A DNA stretch of 64,000 nt from Anaerolineales bacterium (lineage in GTDB: Bacteria > Chloroflexota > Anaerolineae > 4572-78 > J111): positions 31,572 through 95,571 of the forward strand of contig JAAUSP010000001.1 of the NCBI GenBank assembly GCA_012032575.1. Direction: 5' to 3'. The position numbers were made by a program, and so were the translations under genes. Shown piece after piece: positions 35,363-43,735 of this stretch (within the stretch, counting starts at the first letter, position 1; every line of letters begins with the position of its first letter). Under the pieces are notes generated by a model. That model saw only the letters and a program-made list of their open reading frames with translations. It ran no database searches and was not told where the DNA came from.

Positions 35363-36682
35363 GTGGTTACTTCTGTCAATTGGGAACTTTATCATCAAAA
35401 ATTAGCCAGGGTAAATTCGATTGTTAAGCGAGGCCGGGTAACTCAGGTTATTGGCTTAACTATCGAAGCCCAGGGATTAAATGCCCAAGTCAGCGAATTA
35501 TGTCATATTACCTCCGCTGAAGGTCAAGCCAGCATTCCGGCTGAGGTTATGGGCTTTCGCGACGAACGAACCCTGCTCATGCCGCTGGGCGAAATGCACG
35601 GTATTGGCCCCGGCAGCACTGTACGCGCCACCGGCTCTCTCTTGAAAGTACCCGTCGGCGAAGGTTTGCTTGGTCGAGTTCTAGATGGCCTGGGTAACCC
35701 TATTGACAGCAAAGGCCCTATTGCCAGCTCGACTGCCTATCCAGTAGCCGGATCTGTCCCGCATCCACTGGGACGCATCCCCATTAGTCAACCACTCGAA
35801 ACTGGCGTGCGAGCAATTGATGGCTTTTTGACGGTAGGGAAAGGCCAGCGAATCGGCATTTTTGCCGGTAGTGGCGTGGGCAAAAGTACCACTATGGGCA
35901 TGATTGCCCGCCACGCCCGTGCCAATGTCAGCGTTATTGCTCTTATCGGCGAGCGAGGCCGCGAAGTACAAGAATTTATCCAGCGCGACCTGGGACCAGA
36001 CGGGTTGGCTCGTTCTGTAGTAGTCGTTTCCACCAGCGACCAACCTGCCTTACTCCGCTTGAAGGGAGCCTGGTCAGCCACGGCTATTGCCGAATATTTC
36101 CGCGATCAGGGCCAGGATGTCACCTTTATGATGGACTCAGTGACTCGTTTTGCTATGGCCCAGCGCGAAATTGGTCTGGCAATTGGCGAACCCCCGGCGA
36201 TGAAAGGCTACACCCCTTCGGTGTTTGCCCTGTTACCCAAACTTATGGAACGGACCGGAGCTGGCGAGCGCGGCACCATCACCGGCTTCTACACGGTGCT
36301 GGTTGAAGGCGACGACCTAACCGAACCTATTACCGATGCCGTGCGCTCCATTCTCGACGGTCATATTGTATTGTCACGAGACCTGGCCACCCAAAACCAC
36401 TATCCGGCTATTGATGTCCTGGATAGCGTCAGCCGGGTTATGCCTGCCATTACCGACAAACCCCACCGAGTGGCAGCCAGCCAACTCCGTGACCTCTTAG
36501 CCACCTATCACAAGGCCAGTGACCTGATCAATATCGGCGCTTATGCTCATGGTTCTAACCCCGCTATTGACCGGGCCATTGCTCTGATGCCTTCCATTCT
36601 TGACTTTCTGCGACAAGGCGCACATGACCCCACTCCATATGATGAAACATTGCACCGGCTCCACACCATTGCAAATACTTAA
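35363..36682 (+). CDS. fliI: FliI, flagellar export ATPase
   Basis: 439 aa. The GTG start is at 35363. The F1-like ATPase core has Walker A GIFAGSGVGKSTTMGMIAR, ALIGERGREVQEFI, Walker B VTFMMDSVTRFAMAQREIGLAIGEPP and the FliI/YscN signature YTPSVFALLPKLMERTG. It energises export with FliH and FliJ. It sits between the phosphoesterase and fliJ; fliH is separated from it by the convergent kinase gene. Confidence 0.97.
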   Translation: MVTSVNWELYHQKLARVNSIVKRGRVTQVIGLTIEAQGLNAQVSELCHITSAEGQASIPAEVMGFRDERTLLMPLGEMHGIGPGSTVRATGSLLKVPVGEGLLGRVLDGLGNPIDSKGPIASSTAYPVAGSVPHPLGRIPISQPLETGVRAIDGFLTVGKGQRIGIFAGSGVGKSTTMGMIARHARANVSVIALIGERGREVQEFIQRDLGPDGLARSVVVVSTSDQPALLRLKGAWSATAIAEYFRDQGQDVTFMMDSVTRFAMAQREIGLAIGEPPAMKGYTPSVFALLPKLMERTGAGERGTITGFYTVLVEGDDLTEPITDAVRSILDGHIVLSRDLATQNHYPAIDVLDSVSRVMPAITDKPHRVAASQLRDLLATYHKASDLINIGAYAHGSNPAIDRAIALMPSILDFLRQGAHDPTPYDETLHRLHTIANT

Positions 36683-36696
36683 AAAGGACGTAACTG

Positions 36697-37146
36697 ATGC
36701 GTGATACCAACACATTTCGGCTCCAATCTATTCTTGACCTCAAGACAAACGTGGTAGATAACCTCGAAACCGAATTTGCCCACCTACGCCAGGCTCACCA
36801 GCGCGAAGAAACCAAATTAGAGGCGCTTCATAACAGTCGTACCCAAGAAATCGAAGCCCTGCACCGACAGCAGCAAAACGGTCCACTCGATTGTGACGCT
36901 ATCCAGGTACACCAGCAATATCTGCAAGCCCTGGCTGATCAGGCGGTCAGGCAAGCAGTCCGTGTCAGAGAGGCTGCCCGTCAGGCCGATGCCAAACGCG
37001 AAGAACTGGTCAAAACGATGCAGGATCAAAAGACCTTAGAAAAACTACGTGAACGTCACGATACTAAACAATATCAAATTCTACTCCGGCGCGAAGCCGG
37101 TATTATTGATGATCTTGTCACCACCCGCTACGCCCGTGAAAGGTAA
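36697..37146 (+). CDS. fliJ: FliJ, export ATPase stalk protein
   Basis: 149 aa, family size. It is almost all coiled coil: FRLQSILDLKTNVVDNLETEFAHLRQAHQREETKLEAL and QKTLEKLRERHDTKQYQILLRREAGIIDDLVTTRYARE, the typical FliJ ends. FliJ links the FliI hexamer to FlhA. It lies 14 bp after fliI and 6 bp before the transglycosylase. Confidence 0.92.
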   Translation: MRDTNTFRLQSILDLKTNVVDNLETEFAHLRQAHQREETKLEALHNSRTQEIEALHRQQQNGPLDCDAIQVHQQYLQALADQAVRQAVRVREAARQADAKREELVKTMQDQKTLEKLRERHDTKQYQILLRREAGIIDDLVTTRYARER

Positions 37147-37152
37147 AAAACA

Positions 37153-37667
37153 ATGCTTGAACCCATTTTTGCTCAACTTCAACAACAAATTCTCCAATCT
37201 GTCCTGAAAAATCTGCAAGGTCTTCTAAGCGGCGGTTTTAGTGGATCGGCCGGTAGCCGACTGCAAGCTCACGCTTCCGAGTTTGACGACATCCTGACCG
37301 CCGCGGCTCAACGACATGGAGTGGACCCTGCCCTCCTCAAAGCTGTAGCCCATGCCGAGTCTGGCTTTTCGCCTCAGGCCGTCTCTCATGCCGGAGCTAA
37401 AGGCATTATGCAACTCATGGATGCCACCGCACGCCAGCTTGGGGTGCAAGACTCTTTCGACCCAGCCCAAAATATCGAAGGCGGTGCCCGTTTTTGCGCC
37501 AACTTCTCGACCGGTACGACGACAACGAGATGCTCGCCATCGCCGCCTACAACGCTGGCCCCGGTGCAGTGGATAAGTGGGGTGGTCTGCCTCCTTACAG
37601 CGAAACCCAGGCTTACCTGCCTCGTGTGCTGGATTTACGCAACCAGTATCGTGGGTGGTCGGCATAA
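37153..37667 (+). CDS. Lytic transglycosylase (SLT family), frameshifted
   Basis: About 171 aa when restored. The SLT domain has [55 protein letters not shown], with the catalytic glutamate in HAESGF and the GIMQLM motif. The frame breaks in a T5 run (37491-37495). Adding one T restores [50 protein letters not shown], the AYNAGPGAV motif. There is no signal peptide, consistent with export through the flagellum to open peptidoglycan for the rod. Its place before flgB fits. Enzymes of this kind are joined to rod genes in many flagellates that lack FlgJ. Confidence 0.87.
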
Positions 37668-37717
37668 ATCCCAGGTTTGACCATCTAATCTTACAACTAC
37701 AACGATAGGATTTCTTG

Positions 37718-38137
37718 ATGACTGAACCCATCTCCAATAACACTACTCTCCATGCCCTATCCTTTGCCCTTGATGGCCTTTCGATGCGTCAGAAAGCGAC
37801 AGCGCACAACATTGCTAATGTTGACACCCCCGGTTACAAAGCTCACCACGTCAGCTTTGAGACCCAGTTACAGCAAGCGCTCCACGGTGATGAATCAACA
37901 ACCTTTTCTCTCAACATAACCGACGCTGGTCATATTGATCCATCGGGTGCAGCTTCCAAATCCGCTGCTATCGCCATTGACCACGAAAACAATCAACTCC
38001 GTAACGATGGCAATAATGTGGATATTGATCTAGAAATGACAAATCTGGCCGAAACTGCCATTCGCTATCAAACCTTGACCCAACTAGCAGGGATGAAGCT
38101 ATCTCTGCTCAAATCTATTATTCGCGAGGGTCGCTAG
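37718..38137 (+). CDS. flgB: FlgB, proximal rod protein
   Basis: 139 aa from the ATG at 37718 (AGGA 7 nt upstream). LSFALDGLSMRQKATAHNIANVDTPGYKAHHVSFETQLQQAL is the FlgB N-terminus (HNIANxDTPGYK), and NNVDIDLEMTNLAETAIRYQTLTQLAGMKLSLLKSIIREGR the C-terminal helix. It normally precedes flgC; here it is 10 kb away, behind a transglycosylase gene. The next phased array begins directly after its stop codon. Confidence 0.96.
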   Translation: MTEPISNNTTLHALSFALDGLSMRQKATAHNIANVDTPGYKAHHVSFETQLQQALHGDESTTFSLNITDAGHIDPSGAASKSAAIAIDHENNQLRNDGNNVDIDLEMTNLAETAIRYQTLTQLAGMKLSLLKSIIREGR

Positions 38138-38177
38138 TTTACCAAAATTTTACGCAGGCTTGACCTATCTTTTACTG
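38138..38177 (+). promoter_or_regulatory. Phased 11-bp half-site array for the fliK-flgD-flgE operon
   Basis: Plus-strand half-sites TTTACC (38138), TTTACG (38149), TTGACC (38160) and TTTACTG (38171) lie at exact 11-bp steps, the first touching the flgB stop. The last overlaps the -35 box. Confidence 0.7.
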
Positions 38178-38203
38178 CAAATCTCCCTTACTCATGTTAG
38201 AGT
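38175..38203 (+). promoter_or_regulatory. Promoter of fliK-flgD-flgE operon (CTGCAA-N17-TAGAGT)
   Basis: -35 CTGCAA (38175-38180), 17 bp, -10 TAGAGT (38198-38203). The leader is about 85 nt and contains an exceptionally strong ribosome site. Confidence 0.7.
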
Positions 38204-38277
38204 AATAACTAACCTGAAGGAATAAGTTTACCCATGAAAAAGTTTCCCCAGGTCCAAAATTATCAAATCCCTTAAAG

Positions 38278-38288
38278 AAAGGAGGTGA
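38278..38288 (+). promoter_or_regulatory. Near-perfect Shine-Dalgarno sequence of fliK
   Basis: AAAGGAGGTGA is fully complementary to the usual 3' end of bacterial 16S rRNA and lies 6 nt before the ATG at 38295. It decides the fliK start and contrasts with the weak sites of most neighbours. Confidence 0.8.
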
Positions 38289-38294
38289 AAAGAA

Positions 38295-39618
38295 ATGAAT
38301 ATTAACGCACTTTTCGGAACATCTAACCAACCCGTCGTCCTGGATGGGCAGACAACACCTATCTCCCCAGAGAATGGCGATAGCATCTTTAATCAGATGC
38401 TCAAAGGGCTAACTTTGGGAGAACCAGGCGATCTTGCTTCAATTTTACCTGGAATTCCCAATAAAACAGCCTTTTCGCTTGCTCTACTAAAGATCCTTGG
38501 TCAACAACCTACTGAGGCTGGTTTGATGCCGGACCTCCTAGAGGAAGCATCAACTATAGCTGCGGGTCTACCCGAGTCAGCCGTTACCCTGACTGACATC
38601 ATGGCTGCCTTACAACCTATCGTTAATGAAGATGGCGAAGGAACGTTGCCTTCCCTCTTCCTCACCGATGAAGAAACCAGCGACGAGCCAGTCAGCAAAG
38701 AGATTGATTTGACCGGTTTAGCTCTGCTATCCGGCACGGCGATAATTCAACCTCCAGTTTTGCCCCAGACAGCGCCCGTTGCTATGCCTTCTGTAGAAAC
38801 GATAACTGACACAACTGAGACTCTAATAAGCGAGAATCCTGTTATCACTATTGCAGGCAAGGTCGAAGGCGAGAAAATGAAATCAGTTGTTCCGGCCCAT
38901 CAATCTGAGGCAACAACTACTCTAACTGGGGCAGCATCAGCTAATTCAACACCAACTCCTCAGACCTCTTTTGCCCAAACGCTTGCCGGTCAAGCTTCAA
39001 CTGTTTTCGAGGAATCTGAAGTTAAAAATCCAGCTTCGGTGGTTATCAAGGCCAGCGCCGAACCGACATCTCAGCCTCAAGCCAAAGTGACGCCAGAGGC
39101 ACCGAGTCCAATTCTGCAACCTGAAGTCTTTAACATGCCTCAGTCACCCATTACCGTTGAGGTCTTATCATCCGAAGCGCCGGCACAACTGCCCGAGATC
39201 CCAGCCCTCCATCAGTTAGTTGAAAAAATCAGTTTAATGAAGCAAGATGGTGGCACAGAGGTACGGCTACATTTGCAACCTGAGTCCCTTGGCCAGGTTT
39301 TGATCCAGCTACACTTTGCGGATGGCGATGTATCAGTACGGATGTTGGCTGAGACACCAGGCACAGCGCCTGATCCAGGATCATTTGCCCCAACTTAAAG
39401 CCACCTTGACAGCTCAAGGTTTGCAGTTGAACAATATGGCTGTAGCTGTTGGCAGTGATGCCTCAACTTTTGACCGGAATAACCGCCAACCCAGTTATCG
39501 GTCCCCAATGGTGTTCCAGCAAACCAATGACTCAACCAATGAAATTTCTCAATCAGTTACAGCTCGGCCACTTTCCCAATCATGGGGCGGCCTGAGCACA
39601 GTAGATTATCAAGTTTAA
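38295..39618 (+). CDS. fliK: FliK, hook-length control protein (frameshifted)
   Basis: About 440 aa when the two frames are joined. The N-terminal two thirds are low-complexity Thr/Pro/Ala/Glu-rich, as expected of the ruler. The conserved C-terminal Flg_hook domain starts LHQLVEKISLMKQDGGTEVRLHLQPESLGQVLIQLHFADGDVSVRMLAET (LxPexLGxvxv). The frame is lost around 39354-39361 and continues in the second frame as QAQRLIQDHLPQLKATLTAQGLQLNNMAVAVGS. One extra base or two missing bases explain the break. FliK measures the hook and triggers FlhB. It is followed by flgD, 9 bp away. Confidence 0.85.
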
Positions 39619-39627
39619 GGAGGTTTT

Positions 39628-40050
39628 ATGTCTGTTACTCCGGTTTCGTCGTCCACTTCAGCAACGACGACCGAAAAGCCAGCTACAAGCAAAAATCAAA
39701 CCGGAATGGAAGGTTTGGGGCAGGATGCCTTTATGACGCTGTTGCTGGAACAAATGAAAAATCAAGACCCGCTTAAACCCCTGGAAGATAAGGATTTTAT
39801 CGCCCAATTAGCCCAATTCAACTCGCTCAGCCAACTCACCCAATTGAATAAAACTATGAGCGAATTGATGTCCACTCAAACGCTGGCCCAAGGCAGTTCT
39901 TTGATTGGAAAAACAGTAAGCGGGTTATCCAGCGATGGAGATACAATAACAGGTTTAGTTTCTGGGTTACGGCTGGTAGGCGGAAAAGTCACCTTAGACG
40001 TGGACGGACGTGATATGTCTATGGATATGGTGAACTCAGTTCAGAGTTAA
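39628..40050 (+). CDS. flgD: FlgD, hook-capping scaffold
   Basis: 140 aa. The conserved N-terminal region is GLGQDAFMTLLLEQMKNQDPLKPLEDKDFIAQLAQFNSLSQLTQLNKTM (QLKxQDPLxPxxxxxFxxQLAQFSSLEQ). The C-terminal Ig/tudor part is short, ending GLRLVGGKVTLDVDGRDMSMDMVNSVQ, so it is a small FlgD like that of Firmicutes. It guides hook assembly. It has an AAGGAGG ribosome site. Confidence 0.94.
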   Translation: MSVTPVSSSTSATTTEKPATSKNQTGMEGLGQDAFMTLLLEQMKNQDPLKPLEDKDFIAQLAQFNSLSQLTQLNKTMSELMSTQTLAQGSSLIGKTVSGLSSDGDTITGLVSGLRLVGGKVTLDVDGRDMSMDMVNSVQS

Positions 40051-40067
40051 TCAAGGAGACAATAGCA

Positions 40068-40472
40068 ATGGTGGACAAAATCAATCCGACATCGCTATCG
40101 GTACAGAGTCTTACTAGCAACTTTAAACCGGGTGCGCTGCCTGTTTCATCTACGGATCAAACAGGGGTCGCCTCGACAAGTTTTGAAGATGCTTTACAGG
40201 CTCAGTTGGGTCGCCCATCTACTGTTCGTCTTTCGGCCCATGCGCAGCGCCGCCTCAGCAATCACAACATTACTTTTGGTGGTGAGGAAGCAGTCCGGTT
40301 AGAACAAGCCGTCGAAAAGGCAGCCAGCAAAGGCTCCCGTGAGTCTCTAATCTTGATGGATGATCTGGCTTTGGTTGTAAATATCCAAAATCGAGTCGTG
40401 GTCACTGCCGTTGACGCCGACCGAAGGAAGGAAAATGTCTTCACCAATATTGATAGTGTTGTACTGATGTAA
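40068..40472 (+). CDS. Flagellar operon protein, TIGR02530 type
   Basis: 134 aa. The C-terminal half (VRLSAHAQRRLSNHNITFGGEEAVRLEQAVEKAASKGSRESLILMDDLALVVNIQNRVVVTAVD) matches the small family found between flgD and flgE in many Gram-positive and deep-branching flagellates (FSxHAxxRLxxRxI...L..A...A..KG...SLxLxxdxAxIVxVxNrTVIT). The function is not established. Its position directly between flgD and flgE is characteristic. Confidence 0.87.
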   Translation: MVDKINPTSLSVQSLTSNFKPGALPVSSTDQTGVASTSFEDALQAQLGRPSTVRLSAHAQRRLSNHNITFGGEEAVRLEQAVEKAASKGSRESLILMDDLALVVNIQNRVVVTAVDADRRKENVFTNIDSVVLM

Positions 40473-40542
40473 AAAGTAACCGATGACAAGCTGTAATCAA
40501 AAATTCAAAATTCTAATTTCCAACTTCTAACTTCAATCTTCT

Positions 40543-40571
40543 CCCAGCTGGACCTCCTTGAGGAGGCTGGG
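40543..40571 (+). promoter_or_regulatory. Hairpin in the flgE leader
   Basis: CCCAG (40543-40547) and CCTCC (40553-40557) pair with CTGGG (40567-40571) and GGAGG (40562-40566) around a TTGA loop. The hairpin hides a decoy GGAGG and leaves the real AGGAG (40581-40585) free, which may focus initiation on the ATG at 40597. The 40.48-40.54 kb part before it is AT-rich with a degenerate heptamer repeat. Confidence 0.5.
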
Positions 40572-40596
40572 GACATTACAAGGAGAACCCCAAATT

Positions 40597-41832
40597 ATGA
40601 TGCGCTCAATGTCTCTCGCTATATCGGCTCTGCGAAATCACCAGGTTTTTATGGATGTGATTTCCAGCAATATTTCAAACGTCAATACCACCGGCTTTAA
40701 AGGTAGTCGGGTATCGTTTCAAGAACTGCTCAACCAAACACTACGCGGCAGTAGTGCGCCGCGCGGTGGGACTGGTGGCCTTAATCCCATTCAAATTGGA
40801 TTAGGCATGGCTTTGGGTGGTGTTGATACGCTCTTTACTCAGGGGAGCTTGCAAGATACTGGCAAGTCAACCGACCTGGCTATCCAGGGTGACGGTTTCT
40901 TTACTCTCGACAGCGGCGATGGCTACCTATACGCTCGTGACGGCAACCTTGATCTCGGGTTGGATGGCTCGCTGGTCAACCTGTCCACCGGAATGAAAGT
41001 AATGGGATGGGCGGCTGATGCCTCTGGTAACATTGATACAGCTTTACCCCTCAGTGACATTCAAATTCCCTTTGGCCAAAGTATGGCCCGCGCCACCGGC
41101 CAGATGAATTTGCAAGGCAATCTTGATGCTGAAGCCGCAGCCGGTACTACCGTCACTGCGACGACCAATATTTATGACTCGTTGGGCGTCTCACACGATG
41201 TTACTTTGACCTTTACCAAATCAGCCACTGCCAACCAGTGGACCTGGAACGCCAGCTCAACCGACCCAACTATTGGGGGGATTACCGCTGCCGGTAACAC
41301 GATCACTTTTGATCCCGACGGCAGTTATAGCACTACTAACCCGGCCGCATCTCTCGCAATCACTTTTACAAATGGCGCAACCAGTCCCAGTACTACCAAC
41401 TTCGACTATTCTAATTTTACCCAATTGATGGGCTTGAGCAACGTCAACTCATCAAGCCAGGATGGTTTGCCACCCGGTTCATTGAACACTTTCACTGTCA
41501 GCAGCACCGGCGAAGTTAGCGGTGTCTTCTCTAACGGCCTGACTCGACGGCTGGGCCAGATTTCAATAGCTAAATTTCTTAACCCCGGTGGTTTGTTAAA
41601 GATGGGTCAGAGCCTTTTCGCACCCTCGGCCAACTCCGGCACGGCTCAAATTGGTTTGCCTGGTCAGGATGGGCGTGGGCAGGTTTCCGCAGGTTATCTG
41701 GAAATGTCAAACGTGGAACTGGCTCAACAATTTACCAGTATGATTGTGGCTCAACGCGGTTTCCAGGCTAACAGCCGGGTTATCACCGCTTCTGATGAAA
41801 TGCTACAAGACCTGGTGAACTTAAAACGTTAA
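40597..41832 (+). CDS. flgE: FlgE, hook protein
   Basis: 411 aa from the ATG at 40597; an upstream TTG at 40558 lies in a hairpin and is rejected. MRSMSLAISALRNHQVFMDVISSNISNVNTTGFKGSRVSFQELLNQTL carries the hook signature NxSNxNTTGFK. DLAIQGDGFFTLDSGDGYLYARDGNLDL, a FlgE D2 insert at about 195-290 and the C-terminal EMSNVELAQQFTSMIVAQRGFQANSRVITASDEMLQDLVNL follow. It builds the hook. An intrinsic terminator follows 23 bp after the stop. Confidence 0.97.
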   Translation: MMRSMSLAISALRNHQVFMDVISSNISNVNTTGFKGSRVSFQELLNQTLRGSSAPRGGTGGLNPIQIGLGMALGGVDTLFTQGSLQDTGKSTDLAIQGDGFFTLDSGDGYLYARDGNLDLGLDGSLVNLSTGMKVMGWAADASGNIDTALPLSDIQIPFGQSMARATGQMNLQGNLDAEAAAGTTVTATTNIYDSLGVSHDVTLTFTKSATANQWTWNASSTDPTIGGITAAGNTITFDPDGSYSTTNPAASLAITFTNGATSPSTTNFDYSNFTQLMGLSNVNSSSQDGLPPGSLNTFTVSSTGEVSGVFSNGLTRRLGQISIAKFLNPGGLLKMGQSLFAPSANSGTAQIGLPGQDGRGQVSAGYLEMSNVELAQQFTSMIVAQRGFQANSRVITASDEMLQDLVNLKR

Positions 41833-41855
41833 TAGCTTAACTAGCCTTTAATCGT

Positions 41856-41908
41856 AAGCGGTCAGAATTCCAGCTTCAAAAAGGCTGATCCTGACCGCTT
41901 TATTTTTT
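41856..41908 (+). terminator. Intrinsic terminator after flgE
   Basis: A perfect 10-bp stem, AAGCGGTCAG (41856-41865) with CTGACCGCTT (41891-41900), is followed by TATTTTTT. It ends the fliK-flgE unit. The 89-bp gap also contains the start region of the next gene. Confidence 0.88.
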
Positions 41909-41921
41909 AAGAAGTTAAATC

Positions 41922-43427
41922 ATGGACCTGGCTACACCCAGTCTAAGCCCTGTTACACCAATTAATGGTAAGGGTATAACCTTAAATGTCGAACCCTCAA
42001 TAGCCGACAGTTTTACTGAGGGCCAGATCATTAAAGCTTCTGTGCAACAGGTGATAAATTCAGTTGTTTGGCTAAAGACTGATGGGCATCTTCTTCAAGC
42101 CCGTACTGAAGTTCCGTTACAACCAGGCCAGCAAGTTTTGCTAAAAGTGGCCGGGGCCAATTCTGAACGGGTTAGCCTGCAACTGCAACCCCAAACCTCT
42201 TCTTCGCTTCCGCTCCAAATAGCCGAGGGTAAAGGTGGAATTGAAACACTTTTAACCTCGTGGGGTATAGAAGCCGATCCAACCAATCTAAACATCGCCC
42301 AAGCCTTACTAACCCAAGCTCGTTCTGTCCATCCAGATGATATTGAGGCTATTCGCACCTTATGGCGAACACTTCCCTCGGCTATTCAAACTATGCCTAC
42401 CGGCAGCAGCGCACAAGGAAAACAACTTGAAGCTCTGACTTTTTTGCATGTCCATCAACTCCCGGTAAATGAGGAATCGGTAGCATTGGCCCGGCATTGG
42501 CTTGATGGTCTACCTGCCCTTACTGAGCGAATGACGAACCTGCAAGGTACCCTTGATGATGCTCTTGGGCAACTTAACCGTTTTCAACCCGACCAGCCAG
42601 CGCTTGAGCAGTTACGTAATTCCTTGCTCTCTGCTCGCAACCAGCTTGCCAATTTACCAATTACACTGACTAAACCCACGGCTGAAATGGCAACGGACCT
42701 GACTAAGCTAACCATCCAATTGGGTACACCTCCAGAAGCCGAACTCCTGACCTCAATAAGTAATAGCCAACAGACAATAAACAATCTGCCGGAAATTGTT
42801 GACTCAAAACAGAATTTTGATTTTCCTATCCCATCTACAATCCATAATTTACTGTCTTTGGAAGAAGAGGGCGGCAAAGGTGGAGAACTGGCTCGTCTCA
42901 CCCATGTCATCCGTGAGGCATTGTCACAAACCAATCTTGACGACCGGGCTACTCAAACCTTGCATCGTTTGACTGATCAGTTGGAACAGTTCTCAAAGGA
43001 CCTGGGGGCAACCCAACTTTCAAACCTGACGCGCAACCCCGATCCAACGACCACTCCATATTATTTTTTCCCGATTCCGCTAACCACGCCTGATGGTACC
43101 CACACCGCCCAGCTCAAAGTGTACCGGCAACCAGGGAAACGGGAAGTAGACCCACAGAACTTGCGCTTGGCTTTGTTGCTTGACCTACCCTCTTTAGGTG
43201 AAATAGCCATTGATCTGACAATCTTTAAACATCATCTGAATGGCAAATTTCTGAGCGGGCAGCCACAGACAAGGCAGTTAGTGGACACATCGTTAGGCGA
43301 ACTACGTGACAGCTTGAATAAGCTGGGCTATCACGTTGATGGACTGACCAGCACCTTACTTACACCTGAAACGCAAAAACCTCAACAAACTCCCTCATTG
43401 AGCAACGGAATAGACGTGAGTGCCTGA
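41922..43427 (+). CDS. FliK-like protein (YlqG type)
   Basis: 501 aa. It begins with a beta-rich region (GQIIKASVQQVINSVVWLKTDGHLLQARTEVPLQPGQQVLLKVAG). The middle is helical. The C-terminus is a Flg_hook-like domain (YYFFPIPLTTPDGTHTAQLKVYRQPGKREVDPQNLRLALLLDLPSLGEIAIDLTIFKHHLNGKFLSGQPQTRQLVDTSLGELRDSLNKLGYHVDGL), i.e. the LGxvxv...L..L..LG pattern. In Bacillus and relatives the ylqG-ylqH pair (FliK-like plus FlhB C-terminal homologue) is adjacent, and the next gene here is such an FlhB homologue. Function beyond association with export is unknown. Confidence 0.72.
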   Translation: MDLATPSLSPVTPINGKGITLNVEPSIADSFTEGQIIKASVQQVINSVVWLKTDGHLLQARTEVPLQPGQQVLLKVAGANSERVSLQLQPQTSSSLPLQIAEGKGGIETLLTSWGIEADPTNLNIAQALLTQARSVHPDDIEAIRTLWRTLPSAIQTMPTGSSAQGKQLEALTFLHVHQLPVNEESVALARHWLDGLPALTERMTNLQGTLDDALGQLNRFQPDQPALEQLRNSLLSARNQLANLPITLTKPTAEMATDLTKLTIQLGTPPEAELLTSISNSQQTINNLPEIVDSKQNFDFPIPSTIHNLLSLEEEGGKGGELARLTHVIREALSQTNLDDRATQTLHRLTDQLEQFSKDLGATQLSNLTRNPDPTTTPYYFFPIPLTTPDGTHTAQLKVYRQPGKREVDPQNLRLALLLDLPSLGEIAIDLTIFKHHLNGKFLSGQPQTRQLVDTSLGELRDSLNKLGYHVDGLTSTLLTPETQKPQQTPSLSNGIDVSA

Positions 43428-43429
43428 AG

Positions 43430-43735
43430 ATGTCAACCCGATCATACCGACCCAACCCTTCTCGCCCGAAGCCTCAGAGTGATGGACGACCCCGTGCTGT
43501 AGCCTTAAGTTATGAGGTCGCATCCATGCCGGCCCCCACCGTGAGTGCAACGGGACAAGGCGAAATTGCTGAACGTATTATCGCCCTGGCGAAAGAACAT
43601 AACATTCCTATTCGGCATGACCCTGACTTAGTCACAATCCTGGCACAACTCGATGTTGGACAGATGATTCCGCCGGAACTTTACGCTTTAGTAGCTGAGG
43701 TCCTGGCTTTTGTTTACAAGTTAAAGATGAAATGA
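43430..43735 (+). CDS. FlhB C-terminal domain homologue (FlhX/YlqH type)
   Basis: 101 aa. [56 protein letters not shown] matches the end of FlhB (compare [50 protein letters not shown] at 13868-14932). The part after NPTH is kept, including AVALSYE; the NPTH motif and the membrane domain are absent. In other flagellates such proteins can partly replace the cleaved FlhB C-terminal fragment. It is ATGA-coupled to the secreted glycosidase-like gene. Confidence 0.9.
   Translation: [101 protein letters not shown]

Noticed and set aside
40558..40596. Upstream TTG start giving a longer FlgE
   Set aside because: It begins in a hairpin; the extra residues have no counterpart in FlgE, and AGGAG precedes the ATG at 40597.
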